Below are positions 17,602 to 25,718 of a stretch of 64,000 nucleotides of DNA, in pieces. The notes under the pieces are model-generated. The model was not told where the DNA came from. It worked only from the letters and a program-made list of their open reading frames with translations, and did not search any database. Numbering within the stretch: the first letter of the stretch is position 1; each line of letters opens with the position of its first letter. A program made the translations under genes and the position numbers. The stretch is from Opitutaceae bacterium (GTDB lineage: Bacteria > Verrucomicrobiota > Verrucomicrobiia > Opitutales > Opitutaceae), in assembly GCA_028284385.1 (NCBI GenBank), contig JANQRT010000024.1:62001-126000 (forward strand), in the 5' to 3' direction.

Positions 17602-19077
17602 TTATGCGCTAAAGGTGCATGCTCCTTCTTGGTAAGTCAATTGCAAGGCCCGTCTCGTTCCCTCATTGATAATAAATTCAGAATTCGGGGGCAAACCTGG
17701 AACCCAAATTATCTCGGATTTCGATCCCAGGAAAATAGGCAATGCATGCCTTTTCTCCTTCGCAATTTTGCAGTCAGTAAAAAGTTCCTTGAGCTTTTTA
17801 GGACCCATTTTCCCGTAGGGCTGATACGCGTCACCAAATTCCCATTGCCTGATTCGCACTCGATCCATCCCCTTTTCGCCATCCAAACGAAGAAAAACCT
17901 GATTTGCGTGCGAAATCTTCCCCTGAAGTACTTCCGCCTTTAGCGAAGAGTCTAGATCCAAAACTTCAGCCGCTGCTCGACTGCCATCGGGCAGCCAGGC
18001 GAAGGTATTGAGCGGCAAAGAAAGGCTGTCCCAATTTATATCCGCCCTTTCGCTATCAAGGATTCGAATTTGATTTCGATCGGGATCCACCAACAAGGAA
18101 AAGCCTGGTCCTAAGGAAAGCTTCAGCGATTCGCCCATTTCAGTGGCTTCGAGTGCTGCACGCATGCCCTCAAGGGCAATGCCCAGAGAATTTGCAGATT
18201 GAGTACAAAGTCTCTGTAGTGTCCGACGCTGAATGGCCTTGGGTTCTGAGCGGACAGAATTGAAATCCAGTCTGCCGGGCTCAAGCAGGCATTTCTCCCA
18301 AGCTTTTTCAAACTGTTCTTCCAAAGCGATCGAATCTTCCTCGAGCAGTTCTCTGGAAAGCGAAACTCCTGGCTGTATCGGTCGATCTGAGACGGATTCC
18401 CAAGCAGGAATTACCTCGAGCCGAAGACGGTTGCGATAGAAACAAGATTCCCGATTGCTTGAATCTTCCCGCCATGTCGCTCCGCATCTCTTCAAAAGAT
18501 CAATCATTTCGTTTTTCCGCCAGTCCACCAAAGGTCTAGCAAAATGAAGACCTTTGTAGCCAACAGAGAATGAGCGAGGAGCCGACAGGCCTTGAAGCCC
18601 ACTTCCGCGTGAAAGCCTCATGAGCATAGTCTCCGCTACGTCGTCAGCATGATGGGCCGTTAAAATAATGGCCTCTCCAGATTTCGAAGCGACTTCGATA
18701 GCAAAAAAATCCATTCGAGCCTGGCGCGCTTGATCTTCGGATACAGATTCAGCGGGATTTTCGCGATTCCAGCGGGAAACGCTCAACGGAACATCAAGCT
18801 GTTCGGCCAATTTTCTTACGAAGTCTTCATCTCCTTCTGACTCTTCGCCTCTGAGCCTATGGTTGAAATGGAGAATTTTCAGTCTCGATAGCTCGTTTCT
18901 GGCCTCCAACCAGCCTTGTATCGCCAGGAATAGAAAAACCGAGTCCGCCCCACCTGAACAAGCGACCAACAAAGGCCGTTCTGGATCGATCAGGAGCTTC
19001 TCGACGTTTCGCGGCAGCCAGCCGCTGCCTATATTTTTAGCCAATGCGCTGGAAATCTGTTTCCAATCAGTAGACAA
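17602..19077 (-). CDS. tilS: tRNA(Ile)-lysidine synthetase
   Basis: Converts the wobble cytidine of tRNA-Ile(CAU) to lysidine so that it reads AUA. The 491-residue protein contains the N-type PP-loop ACSGGADSVFLF (near residues 35-46), the family segment HFNHRLRGEESEGDEDFVR, and TAHHADDVAETMLMRLSRGSGLQG. A C-terminal tRNA-binding region ends near FTDCKIAKEKRHALPIF. The predicted start is a TTG at 19077 with a GAGGTG about 13 bases upstream; it fits the usual N-terminal length. It lies between serS and ftsH. Confidence 0.95.
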   Translation of the reverse strand: MSTDWKQISSALAKNIGSGWLPRNVEKLLIDPERPLLVACSGGADSVFLFLAIQGWLEARNELSRLKILHFNHRLRGEESEGDEDFVRKLAEQLDVPLSVSRWNRENPAESVSEDQARQARMDFFAIEVASKSGEAIILTAHHADDVAETMLMRLSRGSGLQGLSAPRSFSVGYKGLHFARPLVDWRKNEMIDLLKRCGATWREDSSNRESCFYRNRLRLEVIPAWESVSDRPIQPGVSLSRELLEEDSIALEEQFEKAWEKCLLEPGRLDFNSVRSEPKAIQRRTLQRLCTQSANSLGIALEGMRAALEATEMGESLKLSLGPGFSLLVDPDRNQIRILDSERADINWDSLSLPLNTFAWLPDGSRAAAEVLDLDSSLKAEVLQGKISHANQVFLRLDGEKGMDRVRIRQWEFGDAYQPYGKMGPKKLKELFTDCKIAKEKRHALPIFLGSKSEIIWVPGLPPNSEFIINEGTRRALQLTYQEGACTFSA

Positions 19078-19097
19078 AGACTAGGAATTTCACCTCT

Positions 19098-20369
19098 CTA
19101 CTTAGGTTCGATTCGCTCTTTTCCCATGTAGGATTGAAGCGCATCAGGAATAAGGATACTACCGTCCTTCTGCAAACCATTCTCGACGATCGCTACGAAA
19201 ACTCGAGGCACCGCGAGCCCCGATCCATTTAGAGTGTGGAGGATCTCCGGTTTTCCCGTTTCCGGATCGCGGTAGCGGATTCGAGCTCGCCGCGCTTGGA
19301 AAGAACCGAAATTACTGCAACTGGAAACCTCTAGCCAACGCTTCTGGCCGAAAGCGAAAACCTCGAGATCGTATTGCTTGCAGTTCGCGAAACCCATATC
19401 GCCACCGCACATGAGAAGGGTGCGAAACGGCAGATTCAATTTTTTCAGAAGGCCTTCGGCATACTCTCTTAAAGATTCCAGCTCGTCGAAACTAGATTCC
19501 GGCTTCACCCATTTGAGCAGTTCCACTTTGTCGAACTGATGTACCCGATTGTAGCCGCGCACATCCTTGCCATAGCTGCCAGCCTCTCGACGGAAACAAG
19601 CGGAATGTCCGCAACGATAAATAGGCAAGGCGGATGCATCCAGAATTTCATCACGGAAGAAGTTGGTCAAAGGCACTTCCGCCGTCGGGATCGCGTACAA
19701 ATCGTCCTCAACAGTCTGATACATTTGACCCTCTTTGTCTGGCAATTGACCCGTTGCTGTGGCGCTGTCGGCATTCACGAAAAAAGGAACACCCATCTCT
19801 TCGAAGCCCGCTTCAGAAGCCTCATTAAGGAAAAAAGATATCAAACTACGCACAAGCCTGGCTCCATCGCCGATGAAAAACGGGAATCCGGAACCAGCTA
19901 CCTTCGTACCCCGCTTGAAATCCAAAATCTGGTCGAGCCAATCGATGTCGTAGTGAGGAATGTAGTTGGTTTGAGCGTCAGGAATGTCTCCCCATCGAGC
20001 CACTTCGACATTTTCCGATTCATCCTTACCTTCTGGGACGCTTTCATGCGGCAGGTTCGGTATCGATAAAACCAATTCATTCCAAGCTTCCTCAACCTCT
20101 TTGAGGCCGGCGTCTTTCTCCTTCACCGATGCAGAGAGAGCTTTCATCTCCTGAAGCTTATTGAGAAACTCCTCGCTACCCTTCTGCATCTGGGACATTT
20201 CGGTGTTCGCCGCCTTCTGCTGCGCTCGCAACGTTTCCACCTCGGAGATAAGGGCACGTCGATTCGAGTCGGCTTCAAGAATGGCATCTAGATCGCAATC
20301 GTTGTGTTTCTTGAGAATCCCGGCCCTTACCAAATCCGGATCTTCACGGAGTACTTTCAGATCAATCAT
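19098..20369 (-). CDS. serS: Seryl-tRNA synthetase
   Basis: Charges tRNA-Ser (and tRNA-Sec where present). The 423-residue class II synthetase has the long N-terminal antiparallel coiled coil (about 30-105) that grips the variable arm of tRNA-Ser, motif 2 around ACFRREAGSYGKDVRGYNRV, the amino-acid pocket GDMGFANCKQYDLEVF and motif 3 NGSGLAVPRVFVAIVEN with its ATP-binding Arg. All expected blocks are in order. It stands 20 bases upstream of tilS. Confidence 0.97.
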   Translation of the reverse strand: MIDLKVLREDPDLVRAGILKKHNDCDLDAILEADSNRRALISEVETLRAQQKAANTEMSQMQKGSEEFLNKLQEMKALSASVKEKDAGLKEVEEAWNELVLSIPNLPHESVPEGKDESENVEVARWGDIPDAQTNYIPHYDIDWLDQILDFKRGTKVAGSGFPFFIGDGARLVRSLISFFLNEASEAGFEEMGVPFFVNADSATATGQLPDKEGQMYQTVEDDLYAIPTAEVPLTNFFRDEILDASALPIYRCGHSACFRREAGSYGKDVRGYNRVHQFDKVELLKWVKPESSFDELESLREYAEGLLKKLNLPFRTLLMCGGDMGFANCKQYDLEVFAFGQKRWLEVSSCSNFGSFQARRARIRYRDPETGKPEILHTLNGSGLAVPRVFVAIVENGLQKDGSILIPDALQSYMGKERIEPK

Positions 20370-20438
20370 GTCTCGAGAATGTATTTATAAGGCAGCCTGA
20401 AGAATGAGAAAGGGGTAAGTCACACTCCTCTGACCTAG

Positions 20439-21395
20439 TCAAGAGAAGAGCAGACTTTCAGATTTTTCCAGGACCGCTTCCACCGATAGCAAATTCAAAT
20501 CGTTCTTCGGAGACCCGATTATCTGATTGGATTCGGTATTCACCGGATACGGTCCGTTGTAGATTATATTGGTCTTGCCAACCAACGTAAGCGTCTTCGT
20601 TCCCAGCGCGGCGGCCATCCTCACAAAATCATTATCGACCCCAATCGCTAGATCGGAGATCTGTAGCAGACTAGCAAGATCAAGCATCGAGACTCCGGTT
20701 CGCAAATCTACGAGTCTTTCGTTTCCGATTACATCTGGAAGCGCTTTTTGCGAATTGTGATCCAAGCCCAAGATGAGAATTCTGGCATCTGGAATTCGCT
20801 TGCTCAGAAGAGAAACGAATTCGTCGAAACCACGCCAACGCCGCTCTGGTCTAATCGAGCTTGGAATTATGGATACAACAGGATCGGGTTCGTTTTCTAC
20901 GACACGCTTCCTTAGAGATTCCGTTTTCGGAATCCTTAGGGCTCCTTTCAATGCAGGCTCGAAAGCGAAAACTCGACAGAACTCGAGGAGCTTCTCAACC
21001 GTATGTCGTTTAGAATTATCGCTCGGAAGAGGAACTAGCTTTTTATAAAATAAAGTTGCGCCCTCCCGAGCGTCGGGACGACCCACTTTGTTTTTCGCCC
21101 GACACATAGCGCTCATGAGACCCGTACGAGCAAGTCCGTGAAAATCCAATACATAGTCGAAGGATTCAGATCTCAATTTCCTGCAAAGCGCCACTAGTTC
21201 TCTCAATCCTCCTTCTCGATTGTAAGGCAGAAAGCCGTCAACAACGCCAAAGGTCTCGATCAATTCTTTCAGCCGATCACGCACTAGCGCGTGGATTTCC
21301 ATTGAGGGATCGTTTTCCTTAAGCGTAGCAGCTACCTGCATCCCATGCATAACCCCTCCAACGGAAGTAGTGCTAATGATGAGCGTTTTGGCCAT
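20439..21395 (-). CDS. Glycosyltransferase family 9 (heptosyltransferase-like)
   Basis: A 318-residue cytoplasmic GT-B enzyme of the ADP-heptose:LPS heptosyltransferase family. Such enzymes add heptose or a related sugar to the inner core of lipopolysaccharide. Features are the N-terminal VGGVMHGMQVAATLK, the block VLDFHGLARTGLMSAMCRAK, the donor-site region ILILGLDHNSQKALPDVIG and the late DLAIGVDNDFVRMAAALGTK, where the usual motif reads D-S-G-x-x-H; here it is D-N-D-F-V-R. This departure makes the donor specificity uncertain. It precedes serS on the same strand. Confidence 0.82.
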   Translation of the reverse strand: MAKTLIISTTSVGGVMHGMQVAATLKENDPSMEIHALVRDRLKELIETFGVVDGFLPYNREGGLRELVALCRKLRSESFDYVLDFHGLARTGLMSAMCRAKNKVGRPDAREGATLFYKKLVPLPSDNSKRHTVEKLLEFCRVFAFEPALKGALRIPKTESLRKRVVENEPDPVVSIIPSSIRPERRWRGFDEFVSLLSKRIPDARILILGLDHNSQKALPDVIGNERLVDLRTGVSMLDLASLLQISDLAIGVDNDFVRMAAALGTKTLTLVGKTNIIYNGPYPVNTESNQIIGSPKNDLNLLSVEAVLEKSESLLFS

Positions 21396-21415
21396 ACTCC
21401 GGAAAAAGCTCCTAG

Positions 21416-21877
21416 CTAGAAGCCATGCATTTGTCTCATCGCCTCGTAAACCGCAATCCCCACACTGGTTGCCAGATTCATGGAGCGAAGCTCCTCATTG
21501 AAATGCGGAATTTTCAATCGAAGACCGTCCTGAAAAACGTCGTGCATCCAATCAGGAGCTCCAGAACCCTCTCTGCCAAACAGAAGACCGTCTCCTTCCT
21601 CATACTTTATTTTCCAATACGATTGGGTCGATTTTGTCGTGAAGAGGAAAATGCGCTTCGGCCGGACATCGCTTTGCATAAAGGCTTCCCAGTCTGCATG
21701 GTGATGCACGTCTAATGAATTCCAGTAATCCATCCCGCTGCGTTTCAAATGCTTGTCTCGAATCTGGAACCCAAGTGGATGAATCAGATGCAATCGCGAA
21801 TTCGTAATCGCGCAAGTTCGGCCTACGTTTCCCGTGTTCTGAGGAATCTCAGGCTTATAGAGAATAACATGCAGCAT
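21416..21877 (-). CDS. trmL: tRNA (cytidine(34)-2'-O)-methyltransferase
   Basis: A SPOUT-fold RNA methyltransferase of 153 residues that 2'-O-methylates the wobble base of tRNA-Leu. Motif 1 PQNTGNVGRTCAITNSRLHL, motif 2 LLFGREGSGAPDW and motif 3 RSMNLATSVGIAVYEAMRQ form the trefoil-knot AdoMet site. The length matches the minimal TrmL. The glycosyltransferase starts 20 bases downstream and thrH ends 49 bases upstream. Confidence 0.94.
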   Translation of the reverse strand: MLHVILYKPEIPQNTGNVGRTCAITNSRLHLIHPLGFQIRDKHLKRSGMDYWNSLDVHHHADWEAFMQSDVRPKRIFLFTTKSTQSYWKIKYEEGDGLLFGREGSGAPDWMHDVFQDGLRLKIPHFNEELRSMNLATSVGIAVYEAMRQMHGF

Positions 21878-21926
21878 AACGGGCTCGCGTCAGAATCGTT
21901 GATCGACTCTTCGGAGCAAATCGGAA

Positions 21927-22550
21927 CTAGGAAATGAACCCATGTTCGGAGCGCAAATGGGCTCTGAGCTCGTCATAGTCTTGAGTGACAGGATAATTTG
22001 GATACTCTTGAGTAATCTTTTTGGTCGGTTTGAAGAATATTCCAGAATCAGCTTCTTCCAGCATGCTCAGGTCATTGTAGGAGTCTCCCATGGAAAGCAC
22101 GCGAAAGTTAAGACTCTTTAAGGCAATGACTGCCTTACGTTTCTGATCTGGCTGACGCAGTATGTAATTTCGGATACGCCCTGATTCGTCGATTTCCAGA
22201 GAATGGCAAAACATGGTTGGATTCCCAAGTTTGGCGATTAACGGCATGGCGAAATCGCGAAACGTGTCGGATAGGATGATGACCTCGCATTGATTCTGCA
22301 ACCACTTCAGAAAATCGTACGCGCCCTCCAGAGGATCCATCGATGCAACAACCTCTTGGAAATCCTTAAGAGACAGGCCATTTTCATCGAGAACCTCAAG
22401 CCGCTTGGTCATCAGTTCGTCGTAGTCAGCGATGTCCCGCGTTGTTAAACGCAATGCTTCGATGCCTGTTTTATCGGCAAGTCCAATCCAGATTTCGGGG
22501 ATTAAAACGCCTTCCAAATCCAGGCAGGCGACGGTCATTTTCTCGTTCAT
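21927..22550 (-). CDS. thrH: ThrH-type phosphoserine phosphatase/homoserine phosphotransferase
   Basis: A 207-residue HAD enzyme. Motif I is CLDLEGVLIPEIW: the nucleophile D is followed by L-E rather than x-D, which is characteristic of ThrH. The acid is Glu in ThrH from Pseudomonas. Motif II is ILSDTFRDF, the Lys is in the DQKRKAVIAL region and motif IV is MGDSYNDLSMLEEADSGIFF. ThrH dephosphorylates phosphoserine and can pass the phosphate to homoserine. The gene is 13 bases downstream of smpB. Confidence 0.9.
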   Translation of the reverse strand: MNEKMTVACLDLEGVLIPEIWIGLADKTGIEALRLTTRDIADYDELMTKRLEVLDENGLSLKDFQEVVASMDPLEGAYDFLKWLQNQCEVIILSDTFRDFAMPLIAKLGNPTMFCHSLEIDESGRIRNYILRQPDQKRKAVIALKSLNFRVLSMGDSYNDLSMLEEADSGIFFKPTKKITQEYPNYPVTQDYDELRAHLRSEHGFIS

Positions 22551-22563
22551 GCTGTGCGGGTTT

Positions 22564-23049
22564 CTAAGCGTAAAAGCGATCGCCCTTCATGTAGCGATCC
22601 ACATCTCGCATGACGGCCTTTTTCTTCAGGTCGTCTCGTTTGTCAAAAAGCTTTTTGCCTACGCACAGCCCAATTTCCACTTTGATCAAAGCCTGTTTGA
22701 AATACATGCGAAGCGGGATGATCGCTTTCCCGCCGGACTCGACGGCTCGTTGGAGCTTTCTGAGTTCGCGACGTTTCAAAAGCAGCTTTCGCTCACGTCT
22801 GGGAATGTGGTTATTGGTGCTTCCAAATGTGTATTCGTCGATATGGAGTCCGTAGATAAAAAGCTGATCCTTGACGAAGCGACAGAATCCCTCCGACAGG
22901 TTGGCTTTACCGGCTCGAATCGACTTTACTTCCGTTCCCGTCAAAACGATGCCCGCTTCGTATTTCTCCTCCACGAAGTAGTCGCGGCCGGCCTTGGCAT
23001 TGCGAATGTCGCGAGGCAATCCAGGCTTGTCTGTCTTCTTGGAGGACAT
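22564..23049 (-). CDS. smpB: SsrA-binding protein
   Basis: Binds tmRNA and brings it to stalled ribosomes for trans-translation. The 161-residue protein has the diagnostic IRNAKAGRDYFVEEKYEAGI, GTEVKSIRAGKANLSEGFCR, HIDEYTFG and the basic C-terminal tail with KKAVMRDVDRYMKGD. The ATG lies in a position without a clear Shine-Dalgarno sequence. No tmRNA gene was found beside it in this window. Confidence 0.97.
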   Translation of the reverse strand: MSSKKTDKPGLPRDIRNAKAGRDYFVEEKYEAGIVLTGTEVKSIRAGKANLSEGFCRFVKDQLFIYGLHIDEYTFGSTNNHIPRRERKLLLKRRELRKLQRAVESGGKAIIPLRMYFKQALIKVEIGLCVGKKLFDKRDDLKKKAVMRDVDRYMKGDRFYA

Positions 23050-23085
23050 GGTGAATGGGTAATTCGAACAGCTTGAGAAGCTGTA

Positions 23086-23118
23086 TTACAAAACAACGCG
23101 GCAGAATCACCTGCCGCG
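23086..23118 (-). terminator. Rho-independent terminator after rpoZ
   Basis: On the minus strand a perfect 8-base stem CGCGGCAG / CTGCCGCG with a six-base loop is followed by TTGTTTTGT. It lies 56 bases after the rpoZ stop and 37 bases before smpB, so it should separate or attenuate these two units. Confidence 0.75.
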
Positions 23119-23173
23119 CTATCGGTAAATTAAAGTCTGTAGTGAAATTCTAAAACACGCCGCAGCGAAGAAT

Positions 23174-23371
23174 CTACTCAGCGATTTCGTAGCTGATTTT
23201 TCCTTCAATGATCTCGCGCAGAGCGATATCCTCGGGATTCAGCTTTTCCAGCGATTCCACGAGAGGGCGGTTGCCGTGACGCAGCTGACGCACACGACGC
23301 GATACGACATTGATTAAAATGTTTGGATCAGGAATGGTCTTCCTGGCTTCTTTGATGTAGTCTTCTCTCAA
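23174..23371 (-). CDS. rpoZ: RNA polymerase omega subunit
   Basis: A 65-residue omega-like subunit that helps assemble RNA polymerase. The conserved core is DPNILINVVSRRVRQLRHGN, then RPLVESLEKLNPEDIALREI. The start is taken as TTG at 23371 because it is preceded, after seven bases, by a strong AAAGGAGG, and because the translation before it has no family-like sequence. The open frame continues to 23524, but that extension would overlap the start of the divergent cutA gene. The remaining 110 bases between the two genes serve as a shared divergent promoter region. Confidence 0.88.
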   Translation of the reverse strand: MREDYIKEARKTIPDPNILINVVSRRVRQLRHGNRPLVESLEKLNPEDIALREIIEGKISYEIAE

Positions 23372-23378
23372 CGCGAAA

Positions 23379-23386
23379 CCTCCTTT
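23379..23386 (-). promoter_or_regulatory. Shine-Dalgarno site deciding the rpoZ TTG start
   Basis: AAAGGAGG on the minus strand, seven bases before the TTG at 23371. It is one of the best ribosome-binding sites in the window and argues for the short rpoZ reading frame. Confidence 0.8.
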
Positions 23387-23481
23387 TAAAAGTGGAATCC
23401 TGCCTTTTATCTTGATGGCTAAACGCGTCAAGTGATTATTGCCTAAAACCTTGGCTACTCCGGGAATAGTGGAAAACGAAT

Positions 23482-23826
23482 GTGAATACGCAGGCAGAGA
23501 ATGAGCTTTTCGTTTGCTGGACAACTCTCGGCTCCAGAGAGGACGCCTTGAAAATCGCCACAGCTACAGTAGAGCAAGGATTAGCGGTCTGCGTACAAAT
23601 CGATCCTCCTACCGAATCCATCTATCGTTGGAATGGCGAAACCAACCGAGACCTCGAGCATCGATTATGGCTCAAGTGCCTTTCCCAGAATCTAGAGGGT
23701 CTTAGACAAGAGGTTTTTAAATCCCATCCTTACGACACTCCCCAGTGGATAGTAGTCGAGGCGGTGAAAGTAGATGAAAAGTACTTGAAATGGGCGAAGG
23801 AAACGTCCAACTTACGCCGCTTTTAA
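23482..23826 (+). CDS. cutA: CutA1 divalent-cation tolerance protein
   Basis: A 114-residue protein of the trimeric, PII-like CutA1 family linked to copper tolerance. The family marks are the N-terminal strand FVCWTTLGSREDALKIATAT, the segment GLAVCVQIDPPTESIYRWNG, the basic loop HRLWLKCLSQ and the strand HPYDTPQWIVVEAVKV with its conserved P-Y-D-T-P. Its start is a GTG at 23482. The small basic protein gene follows after 22 bases and probably shares its transcript. Confidence 0.94.
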   Translation: MNTQAENELFVCWTTLGSREDALKIATATVEQGLAVCVQIDPPTESIYRWNGETNRDLEHRLWLKCLSQNLEGLRQEVFKSHPYDTPQWIVVEAVKVDEKYLKWAKETSNLRRF

Positions 23827-23848
23827 CAAATCTGACCCATTTCCAGCC

Positions 23849-24004
23849 ATGTCACAGCATCCAAGCTACAAGTCCTCATCGTCATCTCAAGTAAAGCGCA
23901 ATGTGCTGAAACGTTTCGAACGCGTCGAAGTACTGAAAAAACGTGGCGAATGGAAAGAAGGTGAACGCGTTGTTGGTTTGAAGAAAACCAAGCCGGAGGA
24001 ATAG
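23849..24004 (+). CDS. Chlamydiae/Verrucomicrobia-type small basic protein
   Basis: A 51-residue, strongly basic protein. It begins MSQHPSYKSSSSSQVKRNVL, continues with KRFERVEVLKKRGEWKEGER and ends VVGLKKTKPEE. It fits the small basic protein family known from Chlamydiae and Verrucomicrobia (TIGR04137, name from memory), for which a ribosome-linked role has been suggested. The pattern S-S-K/Q-V-K-R-N-V-L-K-R-x-E-R is the core. It lies just after cutA and ends 29 bases before a clear terminator, which supports it as a real gene. It is useful as a phylum marker. Confidence 0.9.
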   Translation: MSQHPSYKSSSSSQVKRNVLKRFERVEVLKKRGEWKEGERVVGLKKTKPEE

Positions 24005-24032
24005 AATCCTCTCCCAGTGAAAACTTTTTCGG

Positions 24033-24067
24033 GCTCTTCCAATTAACGGAGGAGCTTTTTGTTTTTT
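24033..24067 (+). terminator. Rho-independent terminator after the small basic protein gene
   Basis: Stem GCTCTTCC / GGAGGAGC (eight pairs, one G-T) with loop AATTAAC, followed by TTTTTGTTTTTT. It ends the cutA-small basic protein transcript, just before the convergent M23 peptidase gene. Confidence 0.9.
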
Positions 24068-24082
24068 AATGCAGACTCCTCC

Positions 24083-25114
24083 CTATTGGACAAACATGCG
24101 GCTGATAAGCTTGGTCAACCTGCTGCTTGGCCCCGTGTAAATCCCCTGCCTGGCCAAGGCCACGCAAGAATGCCCATTTTGGGAGACCCCAGGTCCTAGC
24201 TCAATCTCAACTTTCGCGACGCCTCCCATCTCGCTCCGGTCCAAAGCAGTAAAACGAAGGGGCGCTCCGTACCAGGTAAAATCGACTCGCCAGCCGCCGA
24301 GCTGGGAAGGTAAAGCGATGTTGGTCATCAAGTCCGGATTGGCTTGGAGAATATCTGGTATTGAAGATCTTGGGATGGTAGCGGTCACCGCGACGGGCTC
24401 TCGCTCCAAGTATTCTCGAACATTTCGGACTTCCCCCTTTTTCATTGCCTGCCAAAAGGCCCAAACATCGATTCCGACGATATTCATGCCATTCCAAGAC
24501 TTGTGGTCGTTCGGGGTTTTGAAAGGCTGACGATCGTACCATTTTTGAAAATCCGGCCCCAGCCAGTATCCAATTTCAAAATGCAAATGGGCACGTTCCT
24601 TAGGTATCGTGTAGCCGCCTGCCGTCCTTCCCATCATCGCGATTCGCTCGCCCCCCGCCACTTGCTTTCCCACCACAATGCTTTTCGGTATCGATCTAAG
24701 ATGGGCATAGAGACTGACCAGTCCTGGTTGCAGCTCAGGATGCTCGATCACGACATATTGACCATAGCTGCTCTTGCCAGACCGACGATTAACGTGTCTC
24801 ACAATTCCGCCTGCGAACGCGTAAATCGCGTCCGTCGATTCCCCCCTTCTGTCATGCTGAATCGCTTTCAGGTCAATGCCTTCATGAAACTGACGTCTAT
24901 TTGTACGAACGCAGCCGAATAAAGCGGACTCCAGACGACCCGAGGAAGTCGGCTGTAGGAAACTCCGGAGATCAGAAGATTGCAGAAACGCTTTGTTTGG
25001 CGTCAGCCAAAAGTGATCCCCAATCCTGTAAGGCTGAGCGATCGCAGTTCCGCAGAACGCCAGGCCTAACATCAGCAATGCCAGACTACCCCTGAAGCTT
25101 CTTTTGAATTTCAA
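24083..25114 (-). CDS. Secreted M23-family peptidase (LytM-like)
   Basis: A 343-residue protein with a Sec signal peptide (basic start, SLALLMLGLAFCGTAIA, cleavage near residue 26) and a peptidase M23 fold. Zinc ligands are in RQFHEGIDLKA (H-x3-D) and RAHLHFEIGYW (H-x-H). The substrate groove region is GQYVVIEHPELQPGLVSLYA. M23 enzymes cut cell-wall peptide bridges, or act as amidase activators when ligands are missing; here the ligands are present. The start is a TTG at 25114 with AAGGGGA six bases upstream. It overlaps the end of the SecD-like lipoprotein gene by 29 bases, so the two are coupled. Confidence 0.88.
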   Translation of the reverse strand: MKFKRSFRGSLALLMLGLAFCGTAIAQPYRIGDHFWLTPNKAFLQSSDLRSFLQPTSSGRLESALFGCVRTNRRQFHEGIDLKAIQHDRRGESTDAIYAFAGGIVRHVNRRSGKSSYGQYVVIEHPELQPGLVSLYAHLRSIPKSIVVGKQVAGGERIAMMGRTAGGYTIPKERAHLHFEIGYWLGPDFQKWYDRQPFKTPNDHKSWNGMNIVGIDVWAFWQAMKKGEVRNVREYLEREPVAVTATIPRSSIPDILQANPDLMTNIALPSQLGGWRVDFTWYGAPLRFTALDRSEMGGVAKVEIELGPGVSQNGHSCVALARQGIYTGPSSRLTKLISRMFVQ

Positions 25115-25628
25115 TACTGGTCCCCTTAAGATTTGTAGCGATTTGTTCTAAATTCGAATCCGGCGTCTCGAGAAAAATATAAAGCGTCCCCTCCGCAATC
25201 GGACCATCTATTCTGCGAACGCCAATCGGCTGGCCGTTTAGAAGCAGTACGATTCGCTTTCCTATGTTCTGAGCGCTGATCCTGTAAAAATCCATTGCCG
25301 CCGAGCGTGTAAGAGAGAAAAGCAGACACTGGCCAAGTTCCAGTTGAGCCACTTCAACGTTCACAATGTCGAATTCCGATAGACTGGCTCTTGGCTGAAT
25401 TGGTATTCGCGCTTTGCTTACGGGCAATTCGACGATTTTCGCATAGGATTCTCTAGCGTCCTGCTCGATGACGAATCGCGCTAAGGTACGCTCGTAATCG
25501 AACCCTACGCCTTTGGTCGTTGAGCAACCGATTTGGAGAAGAAACACTGTCGCGAAGAAGCTCGCTAATACGATGCTTGTCGCGACCTTTCCCAATGTAG
25601 CCAATCCAAAGCGGCAAGTCCTTTCCAT
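25086..25628 (-). CDS. Lipoprotein with SecD-head-like domain
   Basis: A 180-residue protein that begins with a long hydrophobic signal ending in a lipobox (LLQIGC, Cys35). The C-terminal half, SLTRSAAMDFYRISAQNIGK then RIVLLLNGQPIGVRRIDGPI, matches the pattern of the SecD/SecF P1 head domain (L-T-x-x-x-x-x-F-x-x-L-T-x-x-N-x-G-K with D-G-x-x-I-S-A-P). No SecD membrane helices follow. I take the ATG at 25628; a TTG at 25667 is in frame but coincides with a TTGACA hexamer that could be a -35 element. It is coupled to the M23 peptidase downstream. Function unknown. Confidence 0.72.
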   Translation of the reverse strand: MERTCRFGLATLGKVATSIVLASFFATVFLLQIGCSTTKGVGFDYERTLARFVIEQDARESYAKIVELPVSKARIPIQPRASLSEFDIVNVEVAQLELGQCLLFSLTRSAAMDFYRISAQNIGKRIVLLLNGQPIGVRRIDGPIAEGTLYIFLETPDSNLEQIATNLKGTSIEIQKKLQG

Positions 25629-25718
25629 GCGGGTTGATTGAATCGCGTTTCTTTCCTGGAGTGTCAAGTCAGCCTCGATTCTTCATCTACATTGAGGACG
25701 GGTTCTTGCCTCTAAGAT

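Noticed and set aside
25629..25667. Upstream TTG start for the SecD-like lipoprotein
   Set aside because: The TTG is part of a TTGACA hexamer; the signal peptide begins naturally at the ATG at 25628. The longer start is still possible.
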